Of a DNA stretch of 64,000 nt, positions 20,979-31,220 are shown in pieces; position 1 is the first letter of the stretch, and every line of letters begins with the position of its first letter. The stretch covers positions 31,442-95,441 of the forward strand of contig QOPG01000003.1 in assembly GCA_003331585.1 (NCBI GenBank). The letters are read 5' to 3'. Origin of the DNA: Gammaproteobacteria bacterium (GTDB lineage: Bacteria > Pseudomonadota > Gammaproteobacteria > Steroidobacterales > Woeseiaceae). A program made the position numbers and the translations under genes. The notes beneath the pieces were generated by a model, which was given only the letters and a program-made list of their open reading frames with translations, searched no databases and was not told the DNA's origin.

Positions 20979-21436
20979 AAGTTTTCAACCAAATCATTCA
21001 ATTTTTCTTCATTAACTTTGCCGTAAACTTTCTCATCGATCATAATTGCAGGTGAGAGTGCACAATTTCCCAAGCAATAAACTGGTTCAAGTGTGAGCTT
21101 CATATCTTTTGATGTTTGATGCATATTTACATCAAGTATTTTTTCTGCATATTTAGTTAATTCTCGAGATCCCATTGATTGACATGCTTCTGCTTGGCAG
21201 ATTTTTATGACTTTTTCGCCAGTAGGCTCTGTTCTAAAGTCATGATAGAACGAAACAACACCATGTATTTCTGCTCTGGATAAATTTATTTTTTTTGCAA
21301 TTAATCTGATAGCTTGTTCATCTATGTATGAAAATTTCTTTATAAAAGCATGTAAGATTTGGACCAGCATTTCTGGTCGAGCGCCAACTTTATCTATGAT
21401 ATCTATAGCGGTTTTTTCGTTATATTTTTTCTTCAT
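20975..21436 (-). CDS. fdsG: NAD-dependent formate dehydrogenase gamma subunit (NuoE-like)
   Basis: 2Fe-2S motif CQAEACQSMG...CLGNCALSPA. Confidence 0.92.
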   Translation of the reverse strand: MKKKYNEKTAIDIIDKVGARPEMLVQILHAFIKKFSYIDEQAIRLIAKKINLSRAEIHGVVSFYHDFRTEPTGEKVIKICQAEACQSMGSRELTKYAEKILDVNMHQTSKDMKLTLEPVYCLGNCALSPAIMIDEKVYGKVNEEKLNDLVENL

Positions 21437-21446
21437 TTTTCTCTTT

Positions 21447-22289
21447 TTAACGATATATTCTCTGCTTACCAGAATATATGTTAAAACTCTCCCCTCTGAG
21501 AAATCCTACCAAAGTCACATCATATTCCTTGGCTAAATTAATTGCCAGACTCGATGGTGCACTTATTGCAACAATTAATGGAATACCAGCAACGATGGTT
21601 TTTTGCATTAATTCGAAACTTGTTCTTCCTGACACAATTAAACCAAGATTATTTGCAGGAAGTTTATTCTCTCTATATAGCGAGCCAATAACTTTATCGA
21701 CTGCATTGTGTCTTCCAACATCCTCTCTTGCAAGTATAATCTCACCATCCGAAGAAAAAATTCCAGCGGCATGCAATCCTCCTGTTTTATCAAAACTAAT
21801 TTGAGTGTCCCTTAGTTTTTGAGGGAGCTCCAAGAGTTCTGATTTAGCAATTGAAAACTTACTGGTATTAACTTTACAACCTTCATTTTCCAAGGCTTCA
21901 ATAGATGATTTTCCGCATACCCCACAACTAGATGTCGTATAAAAATGCCTTGTTAGTTTATCCATTTCTAGATCAACAGATTTATCTAAAGTCACTCTTA
22001 CTGTATTTTGTTCTCCATTTATCTGATCTACTTCACCGACAGATTCTATGGATTGTATATCAGAGTCCTTTTTTATAATTGACTCAGTAAATAAGAACCC
22101 TGTCGCCAGATCATGATCATTTCCTGGTGTTCTCATCGTGATAGATAAGCTTTTTGCCGCTGAGTGATCGCTTCGCTCAGAACATATTTGAATTTCTAGT
22201 GGTTCCTCAATTGCTACAAAGTCTTCTGCAATAACAGACGCTGAGTTATTAATTTTTTCAATTGTGATTTTTTTACTAAGCTTTGACAT
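21447..22289 (-). CDS. fdhD: Formate dehydrogenase accessory sulfurtransferase FdhD
   Basis: TTSSCGVCGKSSIEAL, GGLHAAG, AREDVGRHNAVDKVIG motifs. Confidence 0.95.
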   Translation of the reverse strand: MSKLSKKITIEKINNSASVIAEDFVAIEEPLEIQICSERSDHSAAKSLSITMRTPGNDHDLATGFLFTESIIKKDSDIQSIESVGEVDQINGEQNTVRVTLDKSVDLEMDKLTRHFYTTSSCGVCGKSSIEALENEGCKVNTSKFSIAKSELLELPQKLRDTQISFDKTGGLHAAGIFSSDGEIILAREDVGRHNAVDKVIGSLYRENKLPANNLGLIVSGRTSFELMQKTIVAGIPLIVAISAPSSLAINLAKEYDVTLVGFLRGESFNIYSGKQRIYR

Positions 22290-22422
22290 AGATGTCTTAT
22301 CTTCTCAACTGATGCGTTATTTTAATTAAATAATTTACTATAAAAAACCTTATTTCTTTATATTAATTTATTTAAATTCTCACTAGAATATATCATTATT
22401 TACATACGCTTGGAGCTTTGCT

Positions 22423-23607
22423 TTGTTTGAAAAATTATCATTAATTCCTCCAGATTCAATATTAAAAATTATTTCTGAGTATAATGCGGATCATCGCCCC
22501 AATAAGATTGATTTGGGAGTTGGTGTCTATAGAGACGCAAACGGAAATACACCAGTAATGTCAGTGATTAAGAAAGCTGAGAAGTATTTACTAAAAACTC
22601 AAGAATCTAAAGCTTATATCGGACTCGCTGGAGATCCCGATTTTACTGATGGAATACAGAAATTAATGCTCGGCGATAACAATTTACCAAAAGATCGTAT
22701 TTTTACTATTCAGACTGCCGGAGGATCCAGTTCATTAAGAATTGCTGCAGAATTATTAAAAATTTCCTCGAAGGATATATGTGTCTGGGTCAGTGAGCCC
22801 ACTTGGAATAATCATGAACCGATACTAGATAGTGCGGGAGTGAAATATAAGGTTTATCCATATTACGATACCAAGTCTAATGAACTGAAATTCGATCAAA
22901 TGATAGAATGCCTTAAAAATATCCCTAGTGGCGATGTAGTATTGATGCATGCTTGTTGCCATAACCCGACAGGTATGGATCCTAATCCAGATCAATGGCA
23001 ACAGATTATTGAGGTTATGCAAAAGTGCAATTTAATCCCTTTTATTGATAATGCTTATCAAGGGCTAGCTAATGGCTTAGATGAGGATGCAATACCAATT
23101 AGGTTAATGATCGAGAGCTTTGATGAATTGATTATTTCTAGTTCATGCTCAAAAAACTTCGGTTTATATCGTGATCGAGTAGGAGGATTAACAGTTATAT
23201 CTAGAAATAGTGAAATAGCTAAGAAAGTAAGGAGTAATACTTTAAGGATTGTCAGAACAATGAGCTCTGTTCCCCCGGATCATGGGGCAGCCGCGGTTGG
23301 ACATATACTCTGTGATGAAAAATTATCAAATGAATGGGTATTGGAGTTGAATGATACTAGGAATCGTTTAAAAAATATGAGAATGGAGCTCTCAAATGCA
23401 CTCAAAGCTAAAACAGATACATCTGACTTTTCGCACATTGAAAAAGCGAATGGAATGTTCTCTTATCTTGGTATTTCGCCAACACAAGTTGAAAAACTAA
23501 AATTAGATTATGGGATATATATGGAGGGGCAAGGAAGAATAAATGTTGCTGGTATTACTTCTGAGAACGTCGACTACCTCGCTGATTCAGTATTTGAGGT
23601 TCTCTGA
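22423..23607 (+). CDS. Aromatic amino acid / aspartate aminotransferase
   Basis: PLP aminotransferase I motifs (NPTGMDP, SSSCSKNFGLYRDRVGG); TTG start. Confidence 0.92.
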   Translation: MFEKLSLIPPDSILKIISEYNADHRPNKIDLGVGVYRDANGNTPVMSVIKKAEKYLLKTQESKAYIGLAGDPDFTDGIQKLMLGDNNLPKDRIFTIQTAGGSSSLRIAAELLKISSKDICVWVSEPTWNNHEPILDSAGVKYKVYPYYDTKSNELKFDQMIECLKNIPSGDVVLMHACCHNPTGMDPNPDQWQQIIEVMQKCNLIPFIDNAYQGLANGLDEDAIPIRLMIESFDELIISSSCSKNFGLYRDRVGGLTVISRNSEIAKKVRSNTLRIVRTMSSVPPDHGAAAVGHILCDEKLSNEWVLELNDTRNRLKNMRMELSNALKAKTDTSDFSHIEKANGMFSYLGISPTQVEKLKLDYGIYMEGQGRINVAGITSENVDYLADSVFEVL

Positions 23608-23609
23608 GA

Positions 23610-24071
23610 TTACCAAAAAATATAATCGTTTTCTCTCAATTTGATTCGGTCACTCATCCCGCTCGATAATTCCAGAACATATTTTACAGGTTTTTTAGAT
23701 CTTATTGTTTTAAGTGATAATGGCTCAGTATTTTTCTGAATTGAAGATACATAGCCATTTTCATCGATAAAGATCATATCTAGGGGAATGTAGGTATTTT
23801 TCATCCACATTGCCCTTATATTGTTATCTGGATAAATAAATAACATACCACTATTTTTTGGCAGATCTCTGACGTGCATGAGTCCTCTCATCTGTTGCTT
23901 TCTTGTCACCGCCAACCAAACTTTAAAATGATTACAAGTCAGATTAGAAGATGAAATAAAGATACTTTTTCTTTCGAATGCATCATCCAGTTCATTGTTA
24001 GCAAAAATAGTTGAACTTATAAGAATTGAAGTTAATATTAAAATTTGAGTTATATTCTTATTTCTTTTCAT
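23610..24071 (-). CDS. DUF192 family secreted protein
   Basis: RKQQMRGLMHVRDLPKNSGMLFIYP, MWMKNTYIPLDMIFID motifs. Confidence 0.9.
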   Translation of the reverse strand: MKRNKNITQILILTSILISSTIFANNELDDAFERKSIFISSSNLTCNHFKVWLAVTRKQQMRGLMHVRDLPKNSGMLFIYPDNNIRAMWMKNTYIPLDMIFIDENGYVSSIQKNTEPLSLKTIRSKKPVKYVLELSSGMSDRIKLRENDYIFW

Positions 24072-24178
24072 TTCTTAATTTTTCTTGTTTAACGAAGTAA
24101 CAGCTTTAGTTTAGAATAATTAAATAATACTTTATATGTATATATAATACTTTCGCATTATAGGAAGGGAGTTTTCTT

Positions 24179-25147
24179 ATGGCAGTAATTAAAAAATTTC
24201 AGAAGCTTGAGTCCCACGCATCTGAGCTTATTATAGGACAATCGAAGTTAATCAATAGAATGTTAATTGCGCTCTTGTGTGATGGACATCTTCTTGTAGA
24301 AGGTGCCCCAGGACTTGCTAAAACACGTGCGATTAAGGTTCTTTCAGATAGCATTGAAGGTTCATTTAATCGTTTGCAGTTTACACCGGATCTCCTCCCT
24401 GCAGATCTTACAGGTACTGAGGTTTATCGCCCACAAAATGGGATATTTGAATTTAGAGAAGGCCCTTTATTTCACAATCTTATTTTGGCTGATGAAATTA
24501 ACAGAGCGCCTGCAAAAGTCCAATCGGCATTATTGGAAGCAATGGAAGAGAGGCAGATCACTGTGGGCGATAAAAGTTATAAGTTATCTAAATTATTTTT
24601 AGTGATGGCAACACAGAATCCCATTGAGCAAGAGGGAACTTATCCGCTCCCTGAGGCTCAATTAGATAGATTCTTATTGCATGTTGAAGTTGGTTACCCA
24701 ACCATTGAAGATGAAAAAAGAATTCTTATATTAAATAGAAATGAAGCAAAATTAGAAAATGATGATTTTTTTGCACCTAAAGATCTTTTATCTGAAAAAT
24801 CTATTCTAGAAGCTAGAAATGCAATACTTGATTTACATCTTTCTGATGATCTAGAGCAGTACATTGTCAATATTGTTGTATCTACTCGTAATCCCGGCAA
24901 GGTGAATTCTGAATTGGATGGGCAAATACTATATGGTGCAAGTCCGAGAGCTTGCATGGGAATTGATAGAGCGGCAAGGGCTTATGCATGGTTAAAAGGA
25001 AAGGATTATGTGGGTCCTGAGGATATTCAAGAGGTGGCACATGATGTTTTACGACATAGATTAGTTCTAAGTTTTGAAGCTGAAGCAGATGGCATCTCAT
25101 CTAACCATATTATTGATAGAATACTCAGTGGAATCGGGGTTCCTTGA
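24179..25147 (+). CDS. MoxR-family AAA+ ATPase
   Basis: EGAPGLAKTRA Walker A variant, LADEINRAPAKVQSALLEAMEERQIT. Confidence 0.96.
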   Translation: MAVIKKFQKLESHASELIIGQSKLINRMLIALLCDGHLLVEGAPGLAKTRAIKVLSDSIEGSFNRLQFTPDLLPADLTGTEVYRPQNGIFEFREGPLFHNLILADEINRAPAKVQSALLEAMEERQITVGDKSYKLSKLFLVMATQNPIEQEGTYPLPEAQLDRFLLHVEVGYPTIEDEKRILILNRNEAKLENDDFFAPKDLLSEKSILEARNAILDLHLSDDLEQYIVNIVVSTRNPGKVNSELDGQILYGASPRACMGIDRAARAYAWLKGKDYVGPEDIQEVAHDVLRHRLVLSFEAEADGISSNHIIDRILSGIGVP

Positions 25148-25166
25148 TATTTTTTAATTAAATAAT

Positions 25167-26108
25167 ATGAGCCAAGTAAACTTCTTAACTTCATCACCTG
25201 TTCATGTCACTCAGAGAGAACTTATTGCTCTGAGCGGTAAAGCGAAAATTATCCCACTTGAGCCAAATATCATCAGATCGCTTCAAGCCGGATCCTATGT
25301 ATCGCAATTTAAGGGTCGTGGGATGGAGTTTGATGAATCAAGACCTTATCAGCCAGGTGATGATCCTAGAAATATAGATTGGAGGGTGACTGCTAGGAGC
25401 AATCAAGCCTATACAAAACTCTTTCGAGAGGAGAGAGAAAGACCGGTTTATATAATGACAGATCTTAGAAGTAATATGCATTTTGCCACGCAGGGCAGTT
25501 TTAAGTCAGTAATAGCCAGTTATTCGGCAGCATGCATATCCTGGGCAGCACATCACCGAGGAGATAGATTGGGAGGAATAATCTACGGAGATAGTAATTG
25601 CCAGGAGATTAAACCGAAGTTGGGAAGGCAAGCTGCATTAAGATATTTGCATAAACTTACTGACCACCCAGACTGGAAAACGTCTTTTACAGAGAATGAT
25701 TCAAATCAAGAAATCGCACTTTTAAATGCTGTTATATCGCTCAGAAAAATAGTGAGACCAGGGAGTTTAATCATCATTGTAAGTGATTTTTTGGGGTTTT
25801 CACAAAAGAGTCGTTCCTATCTCGCCCGACTGTCTCAATATAATGACATACTTGCAATCTTTATAAATGATCCGATTGAAGAAAAATCTCCACCGCCTGG
25901 TAAATACAGACTCATAGCTTCCAAGAATGATATTTTGATAGACACTCATTCTAAACAAGCTAGAAATGATTATTCTAATTCCTTCAAACTCAGAAGATCT
26001 ATGCTTTTTGAGTTTTTTAGTAGATACGGTATTAATTATATCAATATGACAACCAAATGCGATCCAATTGAGTTGTTGATATCCTCATTGCAAAGAAAAA
26101 ATATATAA
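25167..26108 (+). CDS. DUF58 domain protein
   Basis: GRGMEFDESRPYQPGDDPRNIDWRVTAR signature; downstream of moxR. Confidence 0.95.
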   Translation: MSQVNFLTSSPVHVTQRELIALSGKAKIIPLEPNIIRSLQAGSYVSQFKGRGMEFDESRPYQPGDDPRNIDWRVTARSNQAYTKLFREERERPVYIMTDLRSNMHFATQGSFKSVIASYSAACISWAAHHRGDRLGGIIYGDSNCQEIKPKLGRQAALRYLHKLTDHPDWKTSFTENDSNQEIALLNAVISLRKIVRPGSLIIIVSDFLGFSQKSRSYLARLSQYNDILAIFINDPIEEKSPPPGKYRLIASKNDILIDTHSKQARNDYSNSFKLRRSMLFEFFSRYGINYINMTTKCDPIELLISSLQRKNI

Positions 26109-26116
26109 ATAACTTT

Positions 26117-26611
26117 ATGAATCCGGAAACGATAGCGCTAAAAGAGATACGTTACCCTAATGATATAGAATGGTGGCCCATGGCTCTTGGTTGGTGGATT
26201 ATATTGGCAATTATAATAAGTGTAATTGTAGTTTTTGTCATGAGATTTTTGAGAAATTTCAAAAGAAATAAAAAGAGAAGAATTGCATTAAATGAATTAA
26301 ATAGAATAAGAAACGATGAAATTATTTGTTCTGACGTTTCTTTGCTTACGAATAAGTTATCTATTTTGATCAGAAAATCCATGCTTGCTTATGAATCAAG
26401 AGATACAGTTGCTGGTTTAGTTGGTGAAGAGTGGCTAGAGTTTTTAGACCAGAATTTGGAAGAAAAGTATTTTTCACAAGGTGTAGGTAGATCCCTTGTT
26501 TTGTTTCCATACCAGAATCCAAAAGATTTAATATCGATTGATGTCGCTGAGCTCTGCGATTTGGTAGAAAAAAGAATAACAACACCAATCACACCAGGAG
26601 CTGATTCATAA
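26117..26611 (+). CDS. DUF4381 family membrane protein
   Basis: Single N-terminal TM, position within the moxR-bat operon, DTVAGLVGEEWLEFLD. Confidence 0.8.
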   Translation: MNPETIALKEIRYPNDIEWWPMALGWWIILAIIISVIVVFVMRFLRNFKRNKKRRIALNELNRIRNDEIICSDVSLLTNKLSILIRKSMLAYESRDTVAGLVGEEWLEFLDQNLEEKYFSQGVGRSLVLFPYQNPKDLISIDVAELCDLVEKRITTPITPGADS

Positions 26612-27639
26612 TGTGGACATTTGCTTGGCCATGGATGTTAGTTATTTTACCTCTACCTCTTTTGATTAGGCATTTTTTGCCTGAGAGAAAAAAAGTAAAT
26701 GAATCAGGACTGAAAGTTCCAAGTTTTTCTTTATTTTCACAGTTAATTGACAGGCCTCATATAGAAAATTACTCAAATTGGCGACTCTGGTTAGGTTTAG
26801 TTATATGGCTGCTAATTGTTATTGCTAGTGCAAGGCCACAATTCATTGGAGAGGAAGTTGAAATTCCTATCTCTGGAAGAAATCTAATGTTAGCAGTTGA
26901 CTTGTCAGGTAGTATGGATGCGAAAGATTTCGAATTAGCCGGCGTAAGGGTAGACCGACTTTCGGCGACAAAAGCCGTAGCAAGTGATTTTATTTCAAGA
27001 AGAAAAGGTGATCGAATAGGCCTTATTCTTTTTGGAGAACAAGCTTATCTTCAGGTTCCACTTACTTTGGATAGGGAAACTGTTAAAACACTTCTTATGG
27101 AATCTTTTATCGGTTTGGCGGGAGAAAAAACTGCGATCGGTGACGCAATCACTCTGGCTGTTAAAAGAATTCATGATCAAAATAAAACCGAATCTAATCA
27201 AGTGCTTGTTCTTTTAACAGATGGCGCAAATACGGCAGGTGAAATCCAACCAATAAAAGCAGCAGAATTAGCTAAAGACATCGGATTAAAAATATATACC
27301 ATAGGTATTGGGGCGGACCAAATGATTGTTTCGTCCTTAACGGGTGGACTAAGAAGAGTTAATCCATCAGCAGATCTAGACGAAGGGACACTTCAAGAGA
27401 TTGCAAGAATGACTGGCGGAAGGTATTTCAGGGCAAGAGATACAGTTTCATTACAAGAAATTTATAGATTATTAGATAATATTGAACCGGTTGCAGAAAA
27501 TGAAGCAGGTTTTAGGCCAATTAAATCGTTCTTTTATTGGCCTCTTGGAGCTGCATTAATTACTTCGTTTTTCTTAGCATTAATTTGTTTGATTGAAAAT
27601 AATGGTTTACACCGACTGAGAGAGGATTTGAATCTATGA
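26611..27639 (+). CDS. BatA-like VWA-domain membrane protein
   Basis: MIDAS DLSGSMDAKDF, TAIGDAI, LLTDGANTAG, flanking TM helices. Confidence 0.93.
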   Translation: MWTFAWPWMLVILPLPLLIRHFLPERKKVNESGLKVPSFSLFSQLIDRPHIENYSNWRLWLGLVIWLLIVIASARPQFIGEEVEIPISGRNLMLAVDLSGSMDAKDFELAGVRVDRLSATKAVASDFISRRKGDRIGLILFGEQAYLQVPLTLDRETVKTLLMESFIGLAGEKTAIGDAITLAVKRIHDQNKTESNQVLVLLTDGANTAGEIQPIKAAELAKDIGLKIYTIGIGADQMIVSSLTGGLRRVNPSADLDEGTLQEIARMTGGRYFRARDTVSLQEIYRLLDNIEPVAENEAGFRPIKSFFYWPLGAALITSFFLALICLIENNGLHRLREDLNL

Positions 27640-29435
27640 TAGAGACAGATTTTCATTTCATTCGTCCACTATGGCTAATCATGATTCCATTTATCTTTTT
27701 TTTGATAATTGTTTTCAAAAAGAGAAGATTATCTGTTGGTAATTGGGGGAATATAATTGATAAGAAATTAATACCGTACGTCTTACATAGAGATCAACTC
27801 AAAGAAGATCCCAAAAAATGGTGGTTATTTACTGTCACTGGAATTCTGGCAGTGATTGCAATGGCTGGACCTACTTGGGAGAAAATTCAACAACCGTCAT
27901 TCAGAGCTGATCAAGCTCTCGTGATTGCATTAGATCTCTCAAGATCTATGAATGCTCAGGATTTAAGCCCCAATCGTCTTACTCGCGGAAAATTGAAAAT
28001 ATTGGATATTTTAGAGCGAAGAAGGAGTGCCCAAGTAGCTTTAATTGTATATTCAGCTAACGCTTTCACGGTTACCCCGCTTACTTCAGATTCAGATACA
28101 ATTATTTCGCTCATAAATAGTCTAGACACCACGATTATGCCCAGCAGAGGAAGCTATCCATCAGCTGCAATTGAGAAAGGAATTCAGTTATTAAAACAAG
28201 CAGGTGCTTCCAATGGAGAAATACTTCTTGTGACTGATGGAGGAATAACATCTGATGCATTTGATTCAGTAGAAAAGCTAAAAAATGAAGGATATAAACT
28301 GTCTGTTTTGGGTGTTGGGACTGAAGATGGTGCACCTATTCCAAAAGAATCTGGCGGTTTTGTTATAGATAATAGTGGGCAAATTGCTATTGCAAGACTT
28401 GAAATTGAGGATTTGATTAAGCTTGCAAGTATTGGTGGCGGAACATACACAAATTTAACGTCAAATGATCAAGACATAAATATGTTGTTATCTGAAAGAG
28501 TTCTTGATGCAGAAGAAAGTGATGAATCTCTTGCCACTGATCAATGGTATGAATTCGGACCTTGGTTACTTTTATTAATCGTGCCTCTAAGTTCCCTATT
28601 TTTTAGACGTGGTTGGGTTTTTATCTTAATTTTTACCGTCCTACCTTATGATAATCAAATATATGCTTTTGAGTGGATTGATTTATGGAAAACAAAAAAT
28701 CAGCAAGCCAAAGAAGCTTTTGATAATGGGGATTATGATACCGCAGTATCTCTCTTTACCGATCCAAAATGGTTGGCTGCCGCAAATTATGATGCAAAAA
28801 ACTTTCAGAAAAGCGCTCAAATTTTTAACTCAATAGATGATGGTGATTCCTTGTATAATTATGCAAATTCATTAGCTAAATCTGGTCAACTTAAAAAAGC
28901 TTTGGAAATTTATAACGAAGTTATTGATCTTGAGAATAAGCCAGAGGATGCAATTTATAATAGAGATTTAATTATGAATTTACTTAAAGAGCAGGAATCA
29001 AAAGGAGAAAATGACAACAACGAACAATCTTCTAATGAGGGTAGTTCCGGTGATAATAATCAGGATGAAATAAGTGAAAATTCCCAAGAAACTCAAAACG
29101 AGAGTAGTTCTGAAGATGGAAATAATGATGATCAGAATGAACTCAATTCAAATCGAGAACAATCAAACGAAGAGGATATAGAGGCAATTGAAAGAGAATT
29201 AGAAAAAGCAGCAGATAACTCTGAAAATGAACTTCAAGAAAATACTTCCAACGAGACTGAGGTTGATGAAAGAATGGTTCAGGAGCAAGAACAAGCTTTA
29301 GAGCAATGGCTCAGAAGAATTCCCGATGATCCTGGAGGCCTTTTAAGGAGAAAGTTTAGATATCAATACCAAAGACAGGGAGTTGATCAGGATGGAAATC
29401 AGATTTGGCCAGGCGATGGAGCGCAACCGTGGTAG
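27636..29435 (+). CDS. BatB/BatC-like VWA plus TPR protein with acidic Asn/Gln/Glu/Ser-rich linker
   Basis: VWA MIDAS DLSRSMNAQD, TPR region, low-complexity acidic tail, C-terminal EQWLRRIPDDPGGLLRRKFRYQYQ motif. Confidence 0.92.
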   Translation: MIETDFHFIRPLWLIMIPFIFFLIIVFKKRRLSVGNWGNIIDKKLIPYVLHRDQLKEDPKKWWLFTVTGILAVIAMAGPTWEKIQQPSFRADQALVIALDLSRSMNAQDLSPNRLTRGKLKILDILERRRSAQVALIVYSANAFTVTPLTSDSDTIISLINSLDTTIMPSRGSYPSAAIEKGIQLLKQAGASNGEILLVTDGGITSDAFDSVEKLKNEGYKLSVLGVGTEDGAPIPKESGGFVIDNSGQIAIARLEIEDLIKLASIGGGTYTNLTSNDQDINMLLSERVLDAEESDESLATDQWYEFGPWLLLLIVPLSSLFFRRGWVFILIFTVLPYDNQIYAFEWIDLWKTKNQQAKEAFDNGDYDTAVSLFTDPKWLAAANYDAKNFQKSAQIFNSIDDGDSLYNYANSLAKSGQLKKALEIYNEVIDLENKPEDAIYNRDLIMNLLKEQESKGENDNNEQSSNEGSSGDNNQDEISENSQETQNESSSEDGNNDDQNELNSNREQSNEEDIEAIERELEKAADNSENELQENTSNETEVDERMVQEQEQALEQWLRRIPDDPGGLLRRKFRYQYQRQGVDQDGNQIWPGDGAQPW

Positions 29436-31117
29436 ACACAATCATTAACAAAAAATTAGAGACTTTATATGGAATTTTCTGCTTAGTAATTAGATCAGTT
29501 ATTTTTATTATGTTTATCCAGCTTCCTTTATGGGCTTCTGTAACAGCATCCATTGATCGAAATAAAGTGGAGTTAAATGAAACATTTACTCTTAAAATTA
29601 TTGTGGATTCTGCTATTGATTTGGAACCCGATGCTTCACCTTTGGAAAAAGATTTTTATGTTGGAACGAGAAGCCAACTTACCAATACAACAATAATTAA
29701 TGGAGCTATATCAAGAAACCGAACATGGTCATACGCATTAATGCCAAAACGATCAGGAAATATAACAATTCCTCCAGTTATTGTCGGTAACCAAAAAAGT
29801 CAACCTATCAATATAATTATCGCACCTCAATCAGAATCTGTTCTGGGTCGAGCAGATATTTTTATTTCTGCTGAAGTTGATTCGGAACGGGGATTTGTTC
29901 AGGCTCAGAATATATTCCGAATTAAAATATATAGAAATGTTCAAACACGCCAACCGAGATTATATGAACCTGAAATAAAAGGTGTCGAAACTGTGATCGA
30001 AATTGTTGGAGATGATCGAAATTATGAATCGATTATAGATGGAAAGACTTATGATGTGATTGAACGAGTTTATGCTCTCTTTCCTCAAGAAAGTGGCTCA
30101 CTTTCAATTGAACCCATTCGATTCGAAGCAAGAATCCTGCAAAATGGATCCATAACAGGAAGAAGGAACTATCAATCAAAAGAAATAAATATTGATATAC
30201 TGCCTATTCCATCTCCACCTATTAATTATCCAAATGCTGCTTGGCTTCCAGCGAAAAATCTTGAAATTACAGAAGAATGGTCAAGAGATTTATCAAATCT
30301 AAAGTCAGGAGAACCAATAACTCGGCAGATCACAATTACAGCAATTGGTCAATTATCAACACAATTACCAGTAATTGATTACCAAAATAATGATTTAAAG
30401 ATCTATCCTGATAAACCAAAATTAATTGATTTTATCAATGCGGATGATATGGTCGCATCGAGAATAGATCAGTACGCAGTAATTGGCTCTAACCCAGGAG
30501 AAGTTGAATTAAAAAGTATTCAATTGCCTTGGTGGGATATTAATGAAGAAACTTGGAAATTCGCCACAATATCTAATCGCTCAATTAACATTAAGCCATC
30601 AGATGATGATCTTGTTGAAAATGAGATTGTTCAACAAGAAAATCTATCTGAAATTTCCACTTCTCAAAATAATAGTGACTTTTGGAAAAATATAAGTGGA
30701 GTACTAGCTGCAATTTGGATTTTTACAATACTTGTCTGGTTTTATTCTAAACCAGTGAAAATGAAGAAAAAAATGAAACCAGAAATATCACCACATAAAA
30801 AGCAAGAAAAACTATTAAGACACGCAAAAAAGTTGGCCTCATCCGGAGATATAGAAAATTTTAAACAAATAATTATAGAATGGGCAAAATTTCAGTGGCC
30901 TGACAAAAAACCACTTAGTCTTGAGCAGATAGCATCAAGAGTTGGTGATCCTTTGAAGAGTGAATTAAGGAATTTAGCTTATTTGACATATGGCCCGAAC
31001 AAATCCAAAAATTGGAATGGCCAGTTAATGGCTAAAGCGCTAAAAAATATCTCTTTATCCAGTGAAAATAACATCCATGAGATTCAAAATTCTTTGCCAC
31101 CACTAATGCCTAATTAA
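29429..31117 (+). CDS. BatD-like protein
   Basis: Signal peptide, BatD-type beta domains and C-terminal TM; probable GTG start at 29429 overlapping the upstream stop. Confidence 0.85.
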   Translation: MVDTIINKKLETLYGIFCLVIRSVIFIMFIQLPLWASVTASIDRNKVELNETFTLKIIVDSAIDLEPDASPLEKDFYVGTRSQLTNTTIINGAISRNRTWSYALMPKRSGNITIPPVIVGNQKSQPINIIIAPQSESVLGRADIFISAEVDSERGFVQAQNIFRIKIYRNVQTRQPRLYEPEIKGVETVIEIVGDDRNYESIIDGKTYDVIERVYALFPQESGSLSIEPIRFEARILQNGSITGRRNYQSKEINIDILPIPSPPINYPNAAWLPAKNLEITEEWSRDLSNLKSGEPITRQITITAIGQLSTQLPVIDYQNNDLKIYPDKPKLIDFINADDMVASRIDQYAVIGSNPGEVELKSIQLPWWDINEETWKFATISNRSINIKPSDDDLVENEIVQQENLSEISTSQNNSDFWKNISGVLAAIWIFTILVWFYSKPVKMKKKMKPEISPHKKQEKLLRHAKKLASSGDIENFKQIIIEWAKFQWPDKKPLSLEQIASRVGDPLKSELRNLAYLTYGPNKSKNWNGQLMAKALKNISLSSENNIHEIQNSLPPLMPN

Positions 31118-31220
31118 AAATAAGAGTAATTATTACTTCTTGTTTTATCAGGTTTTATATTAATAACTGATTTATAATTACCAAAATTTTTAGCGGTATT
31201 TAATCTTAAGAGGAAATAAA

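Noticed and set aside
178-29435. Repeated CCGTGGTRA junctions where a terminal Trp-stop overlaps a GTG start (178-184 and 29429-29435)
   Set aside because: Two cases only; simple consequence of GTG starts overlapping TGG-TGA/TAG stops
31120-31150. Inverted repeat AAGAGTAATTATTACTTCTTG after batD
   Set aside because: AT-rich imperfect hairpin with weak T-tract; insufficient to call a terminator
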